DNA of 64,000 nucleotides from Ketobacter sp. MCCC 1A13808 (GCF_009746715.1 NZ_VRKW01000005.1:1-64000), one strand, 5' to 3'; positions 26,477 through 37,021 are shown, numbered from the stretch's first letter. Notes: generated by a model not told the origin, from the letters alone. Made by a program: numbers and translations.

Positions 26477-27250
26477 ATGACAACTCAAGTCAGCATGCGC
26501 GATATGTTGAAAGCTGGTGTTCACTTTGGTCACCAAACCCGTTTCTGGAATCCCAAAATGGGCGAATTCATTTTCGGCGCCCGTAACAAGATTCACATCA
26601 TTAACCTGGAACAAACGGTTCCTGCCTTTAATGATGCCCTGACGTTCATCAATAAGCAGACGTCCCACAAAAACAAAATCCTGTTCGTCGGCACCAAGCG
26701 TGCTGCCAGCAAAATCATCCAGGAGCAGGCGCGCCGTGCCGGCATGCCCTACGTTAACCATCGCTGGTTAGGTGGCATGTTGACCAACTGGAAGACCATT
26801 CGCCAGTCCATTCGCCGACTGAAAGACCTGGAAGCGCAAAGCCAGGACGGCACCTTCGATAAGTTGACCAAGAAAGAAGCCTTGATGCGCACCCGTGAAA
26901 TGGAAAAACTGGAGCGCAGCCTGGGCGGTATCAAGGATATGGGCGGCCTGCCCGACGCCTTGTTTGTAATCGACGTTGATCATGAGCGCATTGCGGTGAC
27001 CGAAGCCAATAAGCTGGGTATTCCGGTTATCGGCATCGTTGATACCAACAGCAATCCGGATGGCATAGACTATGTCATTCCCGGAAATGACGACGCTATC
27101 AAAGCGATTCAGCTCTATGTTGAATCCATAGCTGACGCTTGTCTGGACGGAGCTGAATACGCGAAAACGACCGGTTCTGCTCCGGTTGAAGCCGACGGCT
27201 TTGTAGAAGTGGCTGAAGGTGGTGAAGCCGCCGCCGCTGCCACTAAGTAA
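26477..27250 (+). CDS. rpsB: 30S ribosomal protein S2
   Basis: A small-subunit protein needed for assembly of S1 onto the ribosome. The 257-residue sequence begins [26 protein letters not shown] and contains [24 protein letters not shown] and the conserved [27 protein letters not shown]. It is about 15 residues longer than the E. coli protein because of an Ala/Glu/Gly-rich C-terminal tail. First gene of the rpsB-tsf operon. Confidence 0.98.
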   Translation: MTTQVSMRDMLKAGVHFGHQTRFWNPKMGEFIFGARNKIHIINLEQTVPAFNDALTFINKQTSHKNKILFVGTKRAASKIIQEQARRAGMPYVNHRWLGGMLTNWKTIRQSIRRLKDLEAQSQDGTFDKLTKKEALMRTREMEKLERSLGGIKDMGGLPDALFVIDVDHERIAVTEANKLGIPVIGIVDTNSNPDGIDYVIPGNDDAIKAIQLYVESIADACLDGAEYAKTTGSAPVEADGFVEVAEGGEAAAAATK

Positions 27251-27271
27251 GCCGTCACATAACAGCGTTAT

Positions 27272-27292
27272 AACGTTCTTAAGCAGAACGTT
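27272..27292 (+). other. Stem-loop in the rpsB-tsf spacer
   Basis: AACGTTCT (27272-27279), loop TAAGC, AGAACGTT (27285-27292): a perfect 8-base stem, upstream of the terminator at 27310. It may be a processing or stabilising element. Confidence 0.5.
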
Positions 27293-27309
27293 CAGTGCAG
27301 GTTAGGTAC

Positions 27310-27333
27310 AAAAGGGGGCCAGGCCCCCTTTTT
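27310..27333 (+). terminator. Terminator or attenuator between rpsB and tsf
   Basis: AAAAGGGGGC, loop CAG, then GCCCCCTTTTT gives a strong G+C stem with a T-run. As tsf follows 70 bases later with no clear promoter, this probably acts as a partial terminator setting the rpsB:tsf ratio. Confidence 0.85.
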
Positions 27334-27402
27334 CAAAAGCAAATCAGTATTAGCGCAATTTCAAATACCACCCATTCATAAAATTGGTAAGAGGATATTC
27401 TC

Positions 27403-28287
27403 ATGGCTGTGACTGCTGCACAGGTAAAAGAACTACGTGAGCGCACCGGCTTGGGCATGATGGAATGTAAAAAAGCCCTGGTTGAAACCGAAGGTGACAT
27501 TGATCTGGCAATTGATAATTTACGTAAATCCGGACAAGCCAAAGCGGCCAAGAAAGCGGGCCGTACCGCTGCAGAAGGCATTGTGATCGCCAAAGTGTCT
27601 GACGACGCAAAAACCGGCATACTGCTGGAAGTAAACAGTGAAACCGATTTCGTGGCTCGCGATGATAACTTTCTTAACTTCGCCAATCAGGTTGCGGCCC
27701 AGGTTCTGGCAACCAAAGAAACGGATATTGAAAAGTTATTGCAAGCACCTTACACCGAGGGCGGGGAATCCATAGAAACGGCGCGTTCCGCTTTGGTTCA
27801 GAAAATTGGCGAGAACATTCAGGTGCGTCGTGCTTACACGCTGGACGCCAGCGATGGTTTGGTCTCCGCATACGTTCACAGCGGTAAGATCGGTGTTCTG
27901 GTCTCGCTGAAAGGCGGCAACGACGAATTGGGTAAAGATGTCGCCATGCACGTGGCTGCTGCTAACCCGTTGGTAGTGGACCCGAGTCAGGTAGATCAGG
28001 CGACTTTGGACAAAGAACGTGAGATTTATAGCGCGCAAGCAGCGGATAGCGGTAAGCCCGCTGAGATCGTTGCGAAAATGGTGGAAGGCCGCGTTAATAA
28101 ATTCCTCAAGGAAGTGAGCTTGGTGGATCAGCCTTTTGTTAAGGACCCCGATACCACAGTGGGCAAGCTGGTTAAGGGCGCAGGCGCTGAAGTGGCGGGT
28201 TTCATCCGCATTGAAGCCGGTGAAGGCATCGAGAAAGAAGAAGTGGATTTTGCCAGTGAAGTAATGGCACAAGCTCGCGGACAGTAA
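27403..28287 (+). CDS. tsf: Elongation factor Ts
   Basis: Guanine nucleotide exchange factor for EF-Tu. The 294-residue protein has the N-terminal UBA-like domain ([23 protein letters not shown]) and the characteristic core motif [14 protein letters not shown] that inserts into EF-Tu, followed by duplicated core subdomains. About ten residues longer than E. coli EF-Ts. Transcribed with rpsB and followed by a long terminator. Confidence 0.98.
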   Translation: MAVTAAQVKELRERTGLGMMECKKALVETEGDIDLAIDNLRKSGQAKAAKKAGRTAAEGIVIAKVSDDAKTGILLEVNSETDFVARDDNFLNFANQVAAQVLATKETDIEKLLQAPYTEGGESIETARSALVQKIGENIQVRRAYTLDASDGLVSAYVHSGKIGVLVSLKGGNDELGKDVAMHVAAANPLVVDPSQVDQATLDKEREIYSAQAADSGKPAEIVAKMVEGRVNKFLKEVSLVDQPFVKDPDTTVGKLVKGAGAEVAGFIRIEAGEGIEKEEVDFASEVMAQARGQ

Positions 28288-28297
28288 ATCTCTTTTT

Positions 28298-28358
28298 AAG
28301 GCACCCATGGACTGCACGATACCTGCTCGGTATTATGCAGCACCATGGGTGCCTTTTG
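28298..28358 (+). terminator. Long nested terminator hairpin after tsf
   Basis: AAGGCACCCATGG (28298-28310) pairs perfectly with CCATGGGTGCCTT (28343-28355), followed by TTTTGTT. Inside it CTGCA/TGCAG (28312-28316, 28336-28340) and ATACC/GGTAT extend the stem, making one long structure with small internal loops. Confidence 0.9.
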
Positions 28359-28436
28359 TTAGGGGCAGCTTTTGTAAAGGGGCAAGGGCAAGTGGTTTTG
28401 ACGAGCCCTTAATCACTGTTTCAATTGGAGTTTTTA

Positions 28437-29168
28437 ATGCCAGCGTCTGATCGTACTCCCAAGTATAAGCGTATATTGTTAAAGCTAAGCGGCGAAGCCC
28501 TGATGGGTGAGATGGAATTCGGTATTGACCCCAATGTCCTCGACCGGATGTCGCTAGAGATAGGTCAGTTAAGGGGGATTGGTGTTGAAGTTGGTCTGGT
28601 TGTCGGCGGAGGTAATTTATTTCGCGGCGCGGCACTGCAAAAAACCGGGCTTGACCGGGTTACCGGTGATCACATGGGTATGCTGGCCACGGTAATGAAT
28701 GGCCTTGCCTTGCGGGATTCACTGGAGCGCGCCAATATTTCCACCACGCTGATGTCAGCGATTCAGATGAGCGGCGTGGTCGAGCATTATGACCGCCGCC
28801 GCAGTATGCGATTGTTGGGTAACGGTGATGTAGTCATATTTGCTGCAGGCACCGGCAACCCGTTCTTTACCACCGATTCCGCAGCCTGTCTGCGCGGCAT
28901 TGAAGTAGAAGCCGATGCGGTCTTTAAGGCAACCAAAGTGGACGGCGTCTACGACTCCGACCCGGTGCTGAACCCGGAAGCGGTAAAATACAACCATTTA
29001 ACCTATGACGATGTTCTGGAAAAGAAACTGGGCGTAATGGACCTGACTGCGATCTGCTTATGCAGGGATCACAACATGCCGGTCCGGGTATTCAATATGA
29101 ACCAGCCTGGTTCGCTGCTGGCGGTAACGCTCGGCGGTAAAGACGGAACCATAATAGATAAGGGATAG
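28437..29168 (+). CDS. pyrH: Uridylate kinase (UMP kinase)
   Basis: Phosphorylates UMP to UDP with ATP; a hexameric, GTP-activated, UTP-inhibited enzyme of the amino-acid kinase fold. The chosen start ATG 28437 has GGAG 6 bases upstream and gives 243 residues, close to the E. coli length; a start at 28425 would lie before this site. Motifs: [45 protein letters not shown] and [10 protein letters not shown]. Placed after tsf and 5 bases before frr, as in most gammaproteobacteria. Confidence 0.97.
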   Translation: MPASDRTPKYKRILLKLSGEALMGEMEFGIDPNVLDRMSLEIGQLRGIGVEVGLVVGGGNLFRGAALQKTGLDRVTGDHMGMLATVMNGLALRDSLERANISTTLMSAIQMSGVVEHYDRRRSMRLLGNGDVVIFAAGTGNPFFTTDSAACLRGIEVEADAVFKATKVDGVYDSDPVLNPEAVKYNHLTYDDVLEKKLGVMDLTAICLCRDHNMPVRVFNMNQPGSLLAVTLGGKDGTIIDKG

Positions 29169-29173
29169 AGTCC

Positions 29174-29731
29174 GTGATTAACGACATCAAGAAAGATGCA
29201 GAAACCCGCATGAAGAAGTCTTTGGAAGCACTCGAGACTGCTTTCAAGAAAGTTCGTACCGGCCGCGCTCATCCGAGCATTCTCGATAGTGTCATGGTGC
29301 CTTATTACGGTACACCCACGCCGTTGAAGCAGGTCGCCAACGTCACTATCGAAGATGGCAGAACCCTGGCTATCAGCGCCTGGGAACGGCACCTGATACC
29401 CGATATTGAAAAAGCCATCATGAAAGCGGATCTGGGTTTGAATCCGAGCAGCAATGGCGATTTCATCCGCGTACCGATGCCACCGCTGACCGAGCAAACC
29501 CGTAAAGAGATGACTAAAATCTGTAAGGCTGAAGCCGAACAGGGACGGGTTTCGGTACGTAATATCCGCCGTGATGCGAACAGCACATTGAAAGATCTGC
29601 TCAAAGAAAAAGAAATCAGTGAAGACGAAGAGCGTAAGGGTCAGGATGAAATCCAGAAGCTGACCGACAAGTACGTCGCCCTGATTGAAGAAATGCTGAA
29701 GCAAAAAGAAGCGGATCTAATGGAAGTTTAA
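29174..29731 (+). CDS. frr: Ribosome recycling factor
   Basis: Splits post-termination ribosomes together with EF-G. The 185-residue protein is the standard length and has [14 protein letters not shown], the hinge segment [14 protein letters not shown] and the C-terminal helix ending [17 protein letters not shown]. It starts with GTG 29174, 5 bases after the pyrH stop, with AGGGA 8 bases upstream overlapping the end of pyrH. Confidence 0.97.
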   Translation: MINDIKKDAETRMKKSLEALETAFKKVRTGRAHPSILDSVMVPYYGTPTPLKQVANVTIEDGRTLAISAWERHLIPDIEKAIMKADLGLNPSSNGDFIRVPMPPLTEQTRKEMTKICKAEAEQGRVSVRNIRRDANSTLKDLLKEKEISEDEERKGQDEIQKLTDKYVALIEEMLKQKEADLMEV

Positions 29732-29753
29732 GGCGTCTGCCGGAAATACACCT

Positions 29754-29775
29754 ACGGGGCTACGGCCCCGTTTTT
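29754..29775 (+). terminator. Terminator after frr
   Basis: ACGGGGC, tetraloop TACG, GCCCCGT then TTTT: a compact stem with a stable UNCG-type loop between frr and uppS. Confidence 0.88.
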
Positions 29776-29791
29776 ACGCCAGAGAGACATT

Positions 29792-30559
29792 GTGAAATCA
29801 CACTCTTCAGCGCCAGATATTGATAACGGGGCAGGGTCTGTGCCTCGCCACATCGCCATCATTATGGATGGCAATAATCGTTGGGCCAAAAGTCGGGGTT
29901 TGCAGGGAGCCGAAGGGCACCGAGAAGGTGCGCGGGCGGTCAGGGCGACTGTAGAAAATTGTGCCCGTCTGGGTGTCGACGTGCTGACGGTTTATGCTTT
30001 CAGTAGTGAAAACTGGCGTCGCCCGGAAGCCGAAGTTTCTGCATTGATGAATTTGTTTCTGGAGGCATTAGCAGATGAAGTGCCGGATCTGCATCAGAAT
30101 GGCATTCGCCTGCGCTTCATCGGTGATTTATCGGCCTTCAGCTCTGAGTTACAGGCTAAAATGCTGGAGGCGGTGCGTCTGACCGAAAAGAATACCGGTA
30201 TGGTATTCGCCGTGGCGGTGAATTACGGTGGTCACTGGGATATTACAAATGCTTGCAAACAGCTGGCTGTGCTGGTGCAGGACGGTCGCCTCTCTGCAAA
30301 GAACATTGGCCCTGAGTTGTTGCAGTCGCATATGTCGTTGGGCGATTTGCCGTTGCCGGATCTGTGTATCCGTACCGGCGGTGAGCAACGCATCAGCAAT
30401 TTCCTGTTGTGGCAGATAGCCTATGCCGAATTCTACTTTACCGAGTTGCTTTGGCCAGACTTCGATCAATCTGCGCTTGAAAAAGCCATTGCGGACTATA
30501 ATGGCCGCCAGCGACGATTCGGTCGCACCAGCGAGCAAGTAGAGGCTAGTCAGCAATAA
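29792..30559 (+). CDS. uppS: Undecaprenyl diphosphate synthase
   Basis: A cis-prenyltransferase that extends farnesyl diphosphate with isopentenyl diphosphate to make the C55 lipid carrier for peptidoglycan and O-antigen. Signature segments are HIAIIMDGNNRWAKSRGL with the catalytic Asp, GHREGARAVR, VYAFSSENWRRP and DLCIRTGGEQRISNFLLWQIAYAEF. 255 residues with a short polar N-terminal extension. Starts at GTG 29792, shortly after the frr terminator; GAGAG lies upstream. The cdsA start follows one base after its stop. Confidence 0.96.
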   Translation: MKSHSSAPDIDNGAGSVPRHIAIIMDGNNRWAKSRGLQGAEGHREGARAVRATVENCARLGVDVLTVYAFSSENWRRPEAEVSALMNLFLEALADEVPDLHQNGIRLRFIGDLSAFSSELQAKMLEAVRLTEKNTGMVFAVAVNYGGHWDITNACKQLAVLVQDGRLSAKNIGPELLQSHMSLGDLPLPDLCIRTGGEQRISNFLLWQIAYAEFYFTELLWPDFDQSALEKAIADYNGRQRRFGRTSEQVEASQQ

Positions 30560-30560
30560 T

Positions 30561-31370
30561 ATGTTAAAGCAACGGATCGCAACCGCACTGGTATTATTGC
30601 CCCTGGTTCTAGGGGCAATTTTTTATTTAAGCACCCCTTGGTTCGCGCTGGCTATGGTCGCTCCGGTCGTGGTGGGTGGCTGGGAGTGGGCTAACATTAT
30701 GGGCCTTAAAGAATCCGCCCAGCGCCTGGGGTACGCGCTTTTTATCGGTTTGTCCCTGGGCCTGGTTTATTGGTTGCATGCCGATTTTATTCTGTTGGCG
30801 AGCCTGTTCTGGTGGGTCACCGCCATTGTTCTGGTGAGTGCCTACCCCCGCAAAACCGAACTCTGGTCACCCATTGCGGTGACAGGGCTGATCGGTGTGT
30901 TGCTGTTCCTGCCGGCGTGGTGGGGGCTGGTGGTGCTACACCGCCAGGAAGGGGGGGCTTGGTGGTTACTGTATGCCCTGCTGCTGGTATGGGGCGCGGA
31001 TACCGGAGCCTATTTCGCTGGCCGCGCGTTCGGAAAACGGAAACTGGCGCCCGATGTCAGCCCGGGAAAGACAATAGAAGGTTTGATCGGAGGGTTAGCC
31101 CTGACCTTGATCATCTCGATATGGGTCGCCCTGAAATCCCCGGTATTACAGAATGTCGGGTTGATGGGTTTCCTCATGGTCAGTATGGTGTCCGTTATCG
31201 GATCGGTATATGGTGATTTGGCAGAAAGCATGTTTAAGCGCCATCGTGGCATAAAAGACAGTAGTCAGATCCTGCCGGGGCATGGTGGGGTGCTGGATCG
31301 AATTGATAGCATCACAGCTGCAATCCCGTTGTTCGCGGGTGGAATGTTGCTGTTGGGAGCGTTCCATTAA
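30561..31370 (+). CDS. cdsA: Phosphatidate cytidylyltransferase
   Basis: Makes CDP-diacylglycerol from phosphatidate and CTP in the inner membrane, the branch point for all phospholipids. The 269-residue protein is highly hydrophobic with about eight membrane segments and ends with the family signature SVIGSVYGDLAESMFKRHRG followed by KDSSQILPGHGGVLDRIDS. Another conserved stretch is FGKRKLAPDVSPGKTIEG. Coupled to uppS (1-base gap). Confidence 0.96.
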   Translation: MLKQRIATALVLLPLVLGAIFYLSTPWFALAMVAPVVVGGWEWANIMGLKESAQRLGYALFIGLSLGLVYWLHADFILLASLFWWVTAIVLVSAYPRKTELWSPIAVTGLIGVLLFLPAWWGLVVLHRQEGGAWWLLYALLLVWGADTGAYFAGRAFGKRKLAPDVSPGKTIEGLIGGLALTLIISIWVALKSPVLQNVGLMGFLMVSMVSVIGSVYGDLAESMFKRHRGIKDSSQILPGHGGVLDRIDSITAAIPLFAGGMLLLGAFH

Positions 31371-31386
31371 CAGGTTGAGTCTTTAA

Positions 31387-32577
31387 ATGTCCGAGATAAA
31401 GTTGATTACCGTGCTGGGCAGCACAGGCTCCATCGGGGTAAATACACTCGATGTTATACAACGGCACCCCGACCGCTATAGCGTGTTTGCGCTTACGGCC
31501 AACACCAGTGTGGATGATTTGTTTGCGCAGGTGATGGCAACCGCTCCACGTTACGCGGTGATGCGGGATGAAGAGCGGGCGGCAGATCTGCGGAACCGAT
31601 TACGTATGACCGGGTCTGAGACCGAGGTGTTATACGGCGAGGCCGGCTTGATCGAAGTGTCTGAACATCCGCAGTGCCACATGGTGATGGCCGCGATTGT
31701 GGGTGCTGCGGGGCTTTTGCCTACATTGGCCGCGGTAAAGTCCGGTAAGCGCGTGTTGTTGGCTAATAAAGAAGCGCTGGTGATGAGTGGCCAGATTTTT
31801 ATGGCCGAGGTGGCCGGTAGCGGCGCTGAGTTACTGCCAATTGATAGCGAGCACAATGCCATTTATCAATGTATGCCGCTGGACTTTAGTCGCGGTTTGG
31901 CTGGTTCCGGGGTTTCTCGGATTTTGCTGACCGGTTCCGGCGGTCCATTTCGTGAGTTACCGCTGCAGGATTTTGAGCGTGTAACACCGGACCAGGCTTG
32001 CGCCCACCCGAATTGGTCAATGGGACGTAAAATTTCAGTCGATTCCGCTACCATGATGAACAAGGGGTTGGAATTTATAGAAGCCTGCTGGTTATTCAAT
32101 GCCAACCCAGACCAAATCGATGTGGTGGTGCATCCGCAAAGCGTGATTCATAGCATGGTCGAGTATGTGGATGGCTCTGTACTGGCCCAAATGGGTAACC
32201 CCGATATGCGGACGCCTATCGCTTATGGCCTGGGATGGCCTGAACGGATTGAATCAGGCGTATCGCTGCTGGATTTGGTTAAAGTAGCCCGCCTGGATTT
32301 TCAGGCACCTGACCCGGTGCGGTTTCCCTGTTTAAAATTAGCCAAAGCAGTAATGCAGGAAGGCAAAACGGCTTCGGTCGTACTTAATGCAGCGAACGAA
32401 ATCGTTGTGCAAGCATTTCTTGAGGGTAAAACCCGCTTTTCCTCAATTCCTGAGGTGATTGAGCAGGTATTGGAAACAGTTAGATTGGTGGATGCAGTGG
32501 ATATTGATACTATTCTGGGTGCGGATGCCGAAGCTCGTGCGCTGGCCCGGGAATTTCTTCAGAGGCTCTCTGTCTAA
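31387..32577 (+). CDS. dxr: 1-deoxy-D-xylulose 5-phosphate reductoisomerase
   Basis: Second step of the MEP pathway: converts DXP to 2-C-methyl-D-erythritol 4-phosphate with NADPH, supplying isoprenoids to UppS. The 396-residue protein starts with the nucleotide-binding loop [26 protein letters not shown] and the metal site [11 protein letters not shown] (Asp, Glu) are present, followed by SGGPFRE and [18 protein letters not shown]. Normal length; 16 bases after cdsA. Confidence 0.97.
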   Translation: MSEIKLITVLGSTGSIGVNTLDVIQRHPDRYSVFALTANTSVDDLFAQVMATAPRYAVMRDEERAADLRNRLRMTGSETEVLYGEAGLIEVSEHPQCHMVMAAIVGAAGLLPTLAAVKSGKRVLLANKEALVMSGQIFMAEVAGSGAELLPIDSEHNAIYQCMPLDFSRGLAGSGVSRILLTGSGGPFRELPLQDFERVTPDQACAHPNWSMGRKISVDSATMMNKGLEFIEACWLFNANPDQIDVVVHPQSVIHSMVEYVDGSVLAQMGNPDMRTPIAYGLGWPERIESGVSLLDLVKVARLDFQAPDPVRFPCLKLAKAVMQEGKTASVVLNAANEIVVQAFLEGKTRFSSIPEVIEQVLETVRLVDAVDIDTILGADAEARALAREFLQRLSV

Positions 32578-32649
32578 AGAAACAGCGTCAAATCTATCAA
32601 TGATACCCACTGTATATGCGTGTGAAACCGACAATAAGAAGAGGCTAAT

Positions 32650-34014
32650 TTGTTCGATATTCTCCAAACCATACTCGCTTTTGTAATCACCCTGGGGCTG
32701 CTGATTTTTGTGCATGAATACGGCCATTTTTGGGTGGCGCGACGGTGTGGCGTCCGGGTATTGAAATTTTCTATCGGTTTCGGAAACCCGCTGCTCAAAT
32801 GGAAAGATAAGCACGGGACCGAGTTCGTCATTGCCTCCCTTCCTTTGGGAGGCTTCGTCAAAATGCTGGGAGAGCCGGGAAGTGACGTACCGGAACACCA
32901 GAAAAGCATGGCTTTCATTCATAAAAGCGTATTCCAGCGATTTGCTATCGTTTCCGCCGGCCCCCTGGTCAATCTCGTCTTTGCCGTTCTTCTGTACTGG
33001 ATTCTGTTTGTTTCCGGAGTGACCTCGCTTGCGCCCTATGTGGGCAAAGTTGAGCCTCAAAGCCAGGCTGCCAGTGCTGGTTTTCATTCGATGGATGAAA
33101 TTCTGCAGGTGGACGGGAAGGATACGGAAAGTTGGGAAGACGTAACCATGGCGATGGTGTCGCTGATCGGCGAAAACGCCGAGGTCCGATTTACCGTGCG
33201 CCCGGAAAACAGTACCGCAACCGTTGAGCGGGTGGTTGAAATTCAGAACTGGATGCAGGGTCAGGAAAAAATACATCCAATGAAACTGTTGGGTATGGAC
33301 CCCTATTTTCCGGAAGTACCGCCAGTGCTGGGTGAGCTGGTCCCCGACAAGGCGGCTCAGCGGCAGGGTTTGCAGAGTGGTGACCGGGTATTGGAAATCA
33401 ATGGGGTTCCGATCAACACCTGGGAAGAGTGGGTCACTCTGATTCGTGCCAACCCCGGCACCGAAATGAACTTATTGATCGATCGTAACGGCAGTCAGAT
33501 TACAATGCCCATCGTGCCGGATGAAATTGTCGGGCCAAATGACGAACACATCGGACAAATCGGGGCTCATCTGCCTGAAGAGTTAAGCAAATATCCGGAC
33601 TTTATGCTGCGTGATCGTCAATATGGCCCGCTAGAGGCGCTACCCAAGTCGGTAGCGTATGCCTGGTCCAGAATAACCCTGACGTTGATGTCCATTGAGA
33701 AAATGATCACCGGAATGATCTCTTTGGAGAATTTAAGTGGTCCCATTACCATCGCCAAAGTCGCGGGCGATAGTGCCAGTTATGGCTTCGAAGCCTTTTT
33801 CAGCTTCATGGCCTATTTAAGTATCAGTCTGGGGGTGTTAAATTTGCTGCCCATTCCGGTGTTGGATGGTGGCCATTTGATGTTCTATCTGGTCGAAATG
33901 GTGAAAGGAAGCCCGGTTTCCGAAAAAGTTCAAGCGATCGGAAATGGCCTGGGGTTAAGCCTGTTGGTGATGTTTATGGGCCTCGCTTTTTATAACGATA
34001 TTATGGGGCTGTAA
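32650..34014 (+). CDS. rseP: Site-2 protease RseP (regulated intramembrane proteolysis)
   Basis: A zinc metalloprotease of the inner membrane that cleaves the anti-sigma factor RseA after DegS in the sigma-E envelope stress response (known for the family). The 454-residue protein has HEYGH at 22-26 in the first membrane segment, the third zinc ligand in VLDGGH (D406), and two PDZ domains in between (about 115-290). The start is TTG 32650, preceded by AAGAGG 5 bases upstream. It sits directly before bamA, as in E. coli. Confidence 0.95.
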   Translation: MFDILQTILAFVITLGLLIFVHEYGHFWVARRCGVRVLKFSIGFGNPLLKWKDKHGTEFVIASLPLGGFVKMLGEPGSDVPEHQKSMAFIHKSVFQRFAIVSAGPLVNLVFAVLLYWILFVSGVTSLAPYVGKVEPQSQAASAGFHSMDEILQVDGKDTESWEDVTMAMVSLIGENAEVRFTVRPENSTATVERVVEIQNWMQGQEKIHPMKLLGMDPYFPEVPPVLGELVPDKAAQRQGLQSGDRVLEINGVPINTWEEWVTLIRANPGTEMNLLIDRNGSQITMPIVPDEIVGPNDEHIGQIGAHLPEELSKYPDFMLRDRQYGPLEALPKSVAYAWSRITLTLMSIEKMITGMISLENLSGPITIAKVAGDSASYGFEAFFSFMAYLSISLGVLNLLPIPVLDGGHLMFYLVEMVKGSPVSEKVQAIGNGLGLSLLVMFMGLAFYNDIMGL

Positions 34015-34116
34015 GAAGCAGGACGCTTTTTAAGACCTCAATACTCTAATGACAGATTTGGACTGACTTTGACCTCTTTTGTACCTGATTTACATTCCTG
34101 CGGATTTGAACGTTAA

Positions 34117-36471
34117 ATGAATCGATTTGCTGCCTTAGTGCTGTTGTGTTTGAGCTGTCTTACCACGAACATGGCGGTGGCTGACTCATTCAAAATAAAA
34201 GATATACGAATTGAGGGCTTACAGCGCATTTCCGCTGGGGCCGTTTTCAATGTGCTGCCGCTGCAGGTGGGTGATGAAGTGGATGCCGCTGCGTTGGCCC
34301 GCTCCACGCGGATTCTGTTCAAAACCGGAAACTTTCAGGATCTTACTCTGTTTGAAGATGACGATGTGCTGATCGTGCAGGTGAGTGAACGTCCTTCGAT
34401 CAGCAGTATCGAACTGGATGGCAATAAATCGATCGAAACCGAAAACCTGATGGAAGGCTTGTCTCAGGCGGGTCTGAGTGAGGGCAGCGTATTTCAGCGG
34501 GCGACCCTGGATAAGCTTAAAGTGGAACTGGAGCGCCAGTACATTGCACAGGGCCGTTATGGTGCGAGAGTCGAGCCTGAAGTAAAGCCTTTGCCGCGCA
34601 ATCGGGTGGCAATCAATATCAAGATAAAGGAAGGTGACGTCGCGACCATCTCCGGCGTCGATATTGTTGGCAACACCGTCTTCACAGATGAAGAGTTGGT
34701 GGAAGAATTCGAATTGAAAAAATCCCATATGTTTTCTTTCTTTAAAGGCGACGATAAATACTCCAGGGAGAAACTGTCTGGCGACCTTGAGAAGTTAACT
34801 TCGTATTACCAGGATCGCGGCTACGTCAATTTCCGCGTGGAATCGACGCAGGTATCGGTAACTCCGCAAAAATCAGAGGTGTATATTACGGTTAATATCT
34901 CTGAGGGTGAGCGTCACACCGTGAATGAGGTCAGAATCACCGGTGACCTGAAAGTGCCGGAAGCCGATTTGCGACGTTTGATATTATTGAAACCGGGACA
35001 AACTTTTTCACGACGCTTGGTCACGACTTCAAATGAATTGATATCCAAGCGGTTGGGTAACGAAGGCTACACGTTTGCCAATGTGAATGGTGTGCCGTCT
35101 TTATCCGAAAAGGGCGATAACACGGTGGACATTACCTTTTATGTGGACGCCGGAACCCGGGTGTATGTGCGCAGGATTAATTTTTTCGGCAACATGAAGA
35201 CCCGGGATGAAGTATTGCGCCGGGAAATGCGACAAATGGAAGGAGCGTGGGCCTCCGGACAGTTGATCGAAAACTCCAAAGTACGACTTGAGCGCCTGGG
35301 CTTCTTTAAAGGGGTGACCATAGAAACACCCCGGGTTCCCGGTGAAGATGACCAGGTCGACGTCAATTACACGGTCGAAGAACAGCCCTCCGGTTCGATC
35401 GGTGCCAGTGTCGGCTATCAGCAGGGTACCGGCTTTGTGTTCGGCGCGAACCTGTCCCAAAGTAATTTCCTGGGCACCGGCAATCGGGTATCCATCGCGG
35501 CTAACCGAAGTGATATCCGTAACACGGTAAGCTTCTCGTTTATGGATCCGTATTACACCATTGATGGCGTATCCCGTGGTTATTCCCTGTTTTATCAGGA
35601 AACGGAAATTGACAGTAACGATATTATTTCCAACTGGGCGTCGGATCGCTTGGGAGGAAATATCAACTTTAGTTACCCCACTAGCGACATTTCACGAATC
35701 AATTTTGGTGTTGGCTTTGAAAATGTTACTGTTTATGCGAGTCAGCAGTCGCCGATACAGGTGTGGGAGTTGGTTGGATACGATCTGAGGGACTACCGTT
35801 TTAACGGCGAGACCACGCAATCCAAGGAATTCCTGAATTTCCCATTAACGGCCGGCTGGTCGATTAGTACACTGAACAGAGGGGTTTTTGCGACCCGCGG
35901 ATCATCCCACTCACTTTCTGCCACCGTGACATCGCCTGGCAGTGATCTGGAGTATTACCGGCTTACCTATCAGGCGCAGAAGTACTTCCCGATCAGCAAC
36001 GATTGGACTTTCCGGCTGCGCACCGAAATTGGATTCGGTAACGGTTTCGGTAATGCAGATCAGATACCGTTTTATGATAATTATTATGCTGGTGGCTTCG
36101 GCTCGATCCGGGGTTATGAGGACCGCTCATTGGGACCACGCGAGACGCAGTCCCCCTATGATTTCGGTACAGCCAGAGCGATCGGTGGTAATTTGCTGAC
36201 GGAAGGTAGCGCGGAATTCATTTTTCCAATGCCGTTCGTGAAAGACTCACGTTCATTCCGCACTATGTTCTTTATTGACGCAGGTAACGTTTTTGATACG
36301 CATCGTGAAGAATATGAGTTTGAGTTCGATCAATTGCGCATGTCTGCCGGTATCGCTTTGTCCTGGATAACAGGAATCGGTCCGCTGTCTTTCAGTTTGT
36401 CCAAAGCGTTTAACGATCAGGAGGGCGACGACGTGCAAACGTTCCAGTTCTCACTTGGGCAGCCATTTTAA
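34117..36471 (+). CDS. bamA: Outer membrane protein assembly factor BamA
   Basis: Core of the BAM complex that inserts beta-barrel proteins into the outer membrane. The 784-residue protein has a signal peptide (MNRFAALVLLCLSCLTTNMAVA), five POTRA repeats (about 23-420; the segments IKDIRIEGLQRISAG, VSERPSISSIELDGNKSI and VRRINFFGNMKTRDEV mark repeat starts) and a 16-strand barrel. The barrel includes the GFGSIRGYEDRSLGP loop with the conserved RGY motif. It ends with a terminal phenylalanine (FSLGQPF), the usual outer-membrane signal. Followed 27 bases later by skp. Confidence 0.97.
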   Translation: MNRFAALVLLCLSCLTTNMAVADSFKIKDIRIEGLQRISAGAVFNVLPLQVGDEVDAAALARSTRILFKTGNFQDLTLFEDDDVLIVQVSERPSISSIELDGNKSIETENLMEGLSQAGLSEGSVFQRATLDKLKVELERQYIAQGRYGARVEPEVKPLPRNRVAINIKIKEGDVATISGVDIVGNTVFTDEELVEEFELKKSHMFSFFKGDDKYSREKLSGDLEKLTSYYQDRGYVNFRVESTQVSVTPQKSEVYITVNISEGERHTVNEVRITGDLKVPEADLRRLILLKPGQTFSRRLVTTSNELISKRLGNEGYTFANVNGVPSLSEKGDNTVDITFYVDAGTRVYVRRINFFGNMKTRDEVLRREMRQMEGAWASGQLIENSKVRLERLGFFKGVTIETPRVPGEDDQVDVNYTVEEQPSGSIGASVGYQQGTGFVFGANLSQSNFLGTGNRVSIAANRSDIRNTVSFSFMDPYYTIDGVSRGYSLFYQETEIDSNDIISNWASDRLGGNINFSYPTSDISRINFGVGFENVTVYASQQSPIQVWELVGYDLRDYRFNGETTQSKEFLNFPLTAGWSISTLNRGVFATRGSSHSLSATVTSPGSDLEYYRLTYQAQKYFPISNDWTFRLRTEIGFGNGFGNADQIPFYDNYYAGGFGSIRGYEDRSLGPRETQSPYDFGTARAIGGNLLTEGSAEFIFPMPFVKDSRSFRTMFFIDAGNVFDTHREEYEFEFDQLRMSAGIALSWITGIGPLSFSLSKAFNDQEGDDVQTFQFSLGQPF

Positions 36472-36498
36472 CGTTTAGAAAAGTGACGAGGTTAGAAA

Positions 36499-37005
36499 GT
36501 GAATAAAATTAAAATTACATTGGTGGTGTTGGTTGCGCTTTTGTCGCAGGTCGCGGTTGCTGCAGATTCTCCTAAAATCGCGGTGCTCGATACCCGGCGT
36601 GCTATTATTGAATCCGATGAAGGTCGCAAAAGAGCCGCCGCCCTGGAAGATAATTTTTCCTCGGATAAGGCAGCAATCGAAGCGCTGCAGAAAAAAGGCG
36701 CGGCCATTGAAGAGCGTTACAAGAAAGACAGCGCAGTGATGGCGAAAGACGAAAAAAGCAAAATTCAGAAAGAGTTGTCTGATATTGGCAGCGAATTTGA
36801 ATTTAAGGTGACCAAACTGCAGAAAGACGTGCAAGCGGCTCAGCAACAAATTTTTAAAGATCTGTCAAAGGACTTTGAAGCAGCTGCAAAAGCGGTGTTG
36901 GATGAGCAAAAGTTTGATATCGTGCTGCGTAGAGAAGCTTTGATGATCGTGACGCCGGAATACGATATAACCGATCAGGTTATTAAAAAGATGAATTCAA
37001 AATAG
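36499..37005 (+). CDS. skp: Periplasmic chaperone Skp (OmpH)
   Basis: Trimeric periplasmic holdase that carries unfolded outer membrane proteins to BamA. The 168-residue precursor starts at GTG 36499, with signal peptide MNKIKITLVVLVALLSQVAVAA, then KIAVLDTRRAIIESDEGRKRAAAL, long charged coiled-coil arms (about 50-130) and the C-terminal trimerisation strand YDITDQVIKKMNSK. Standard position between bamA and lpxD. Confidence 0.93.
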   Translation: MNKIKITLVVLVALLSQVAVAADSPKIAVLDTRRAIIESDEGRKRAAALEDNFSSDKAAIEALQKKGAAIEERYKKDSAVMAKDEKSKIQKELSDIGSEFEFKVTKLQKDVQAAQQQIFKDLSKDFEAAAKAVLDEQKFDIVLRREALMIVTPEYDITDQVIKKMNSK

Positions 37006-37021
37006 CGAGAGGTTATTGCCC

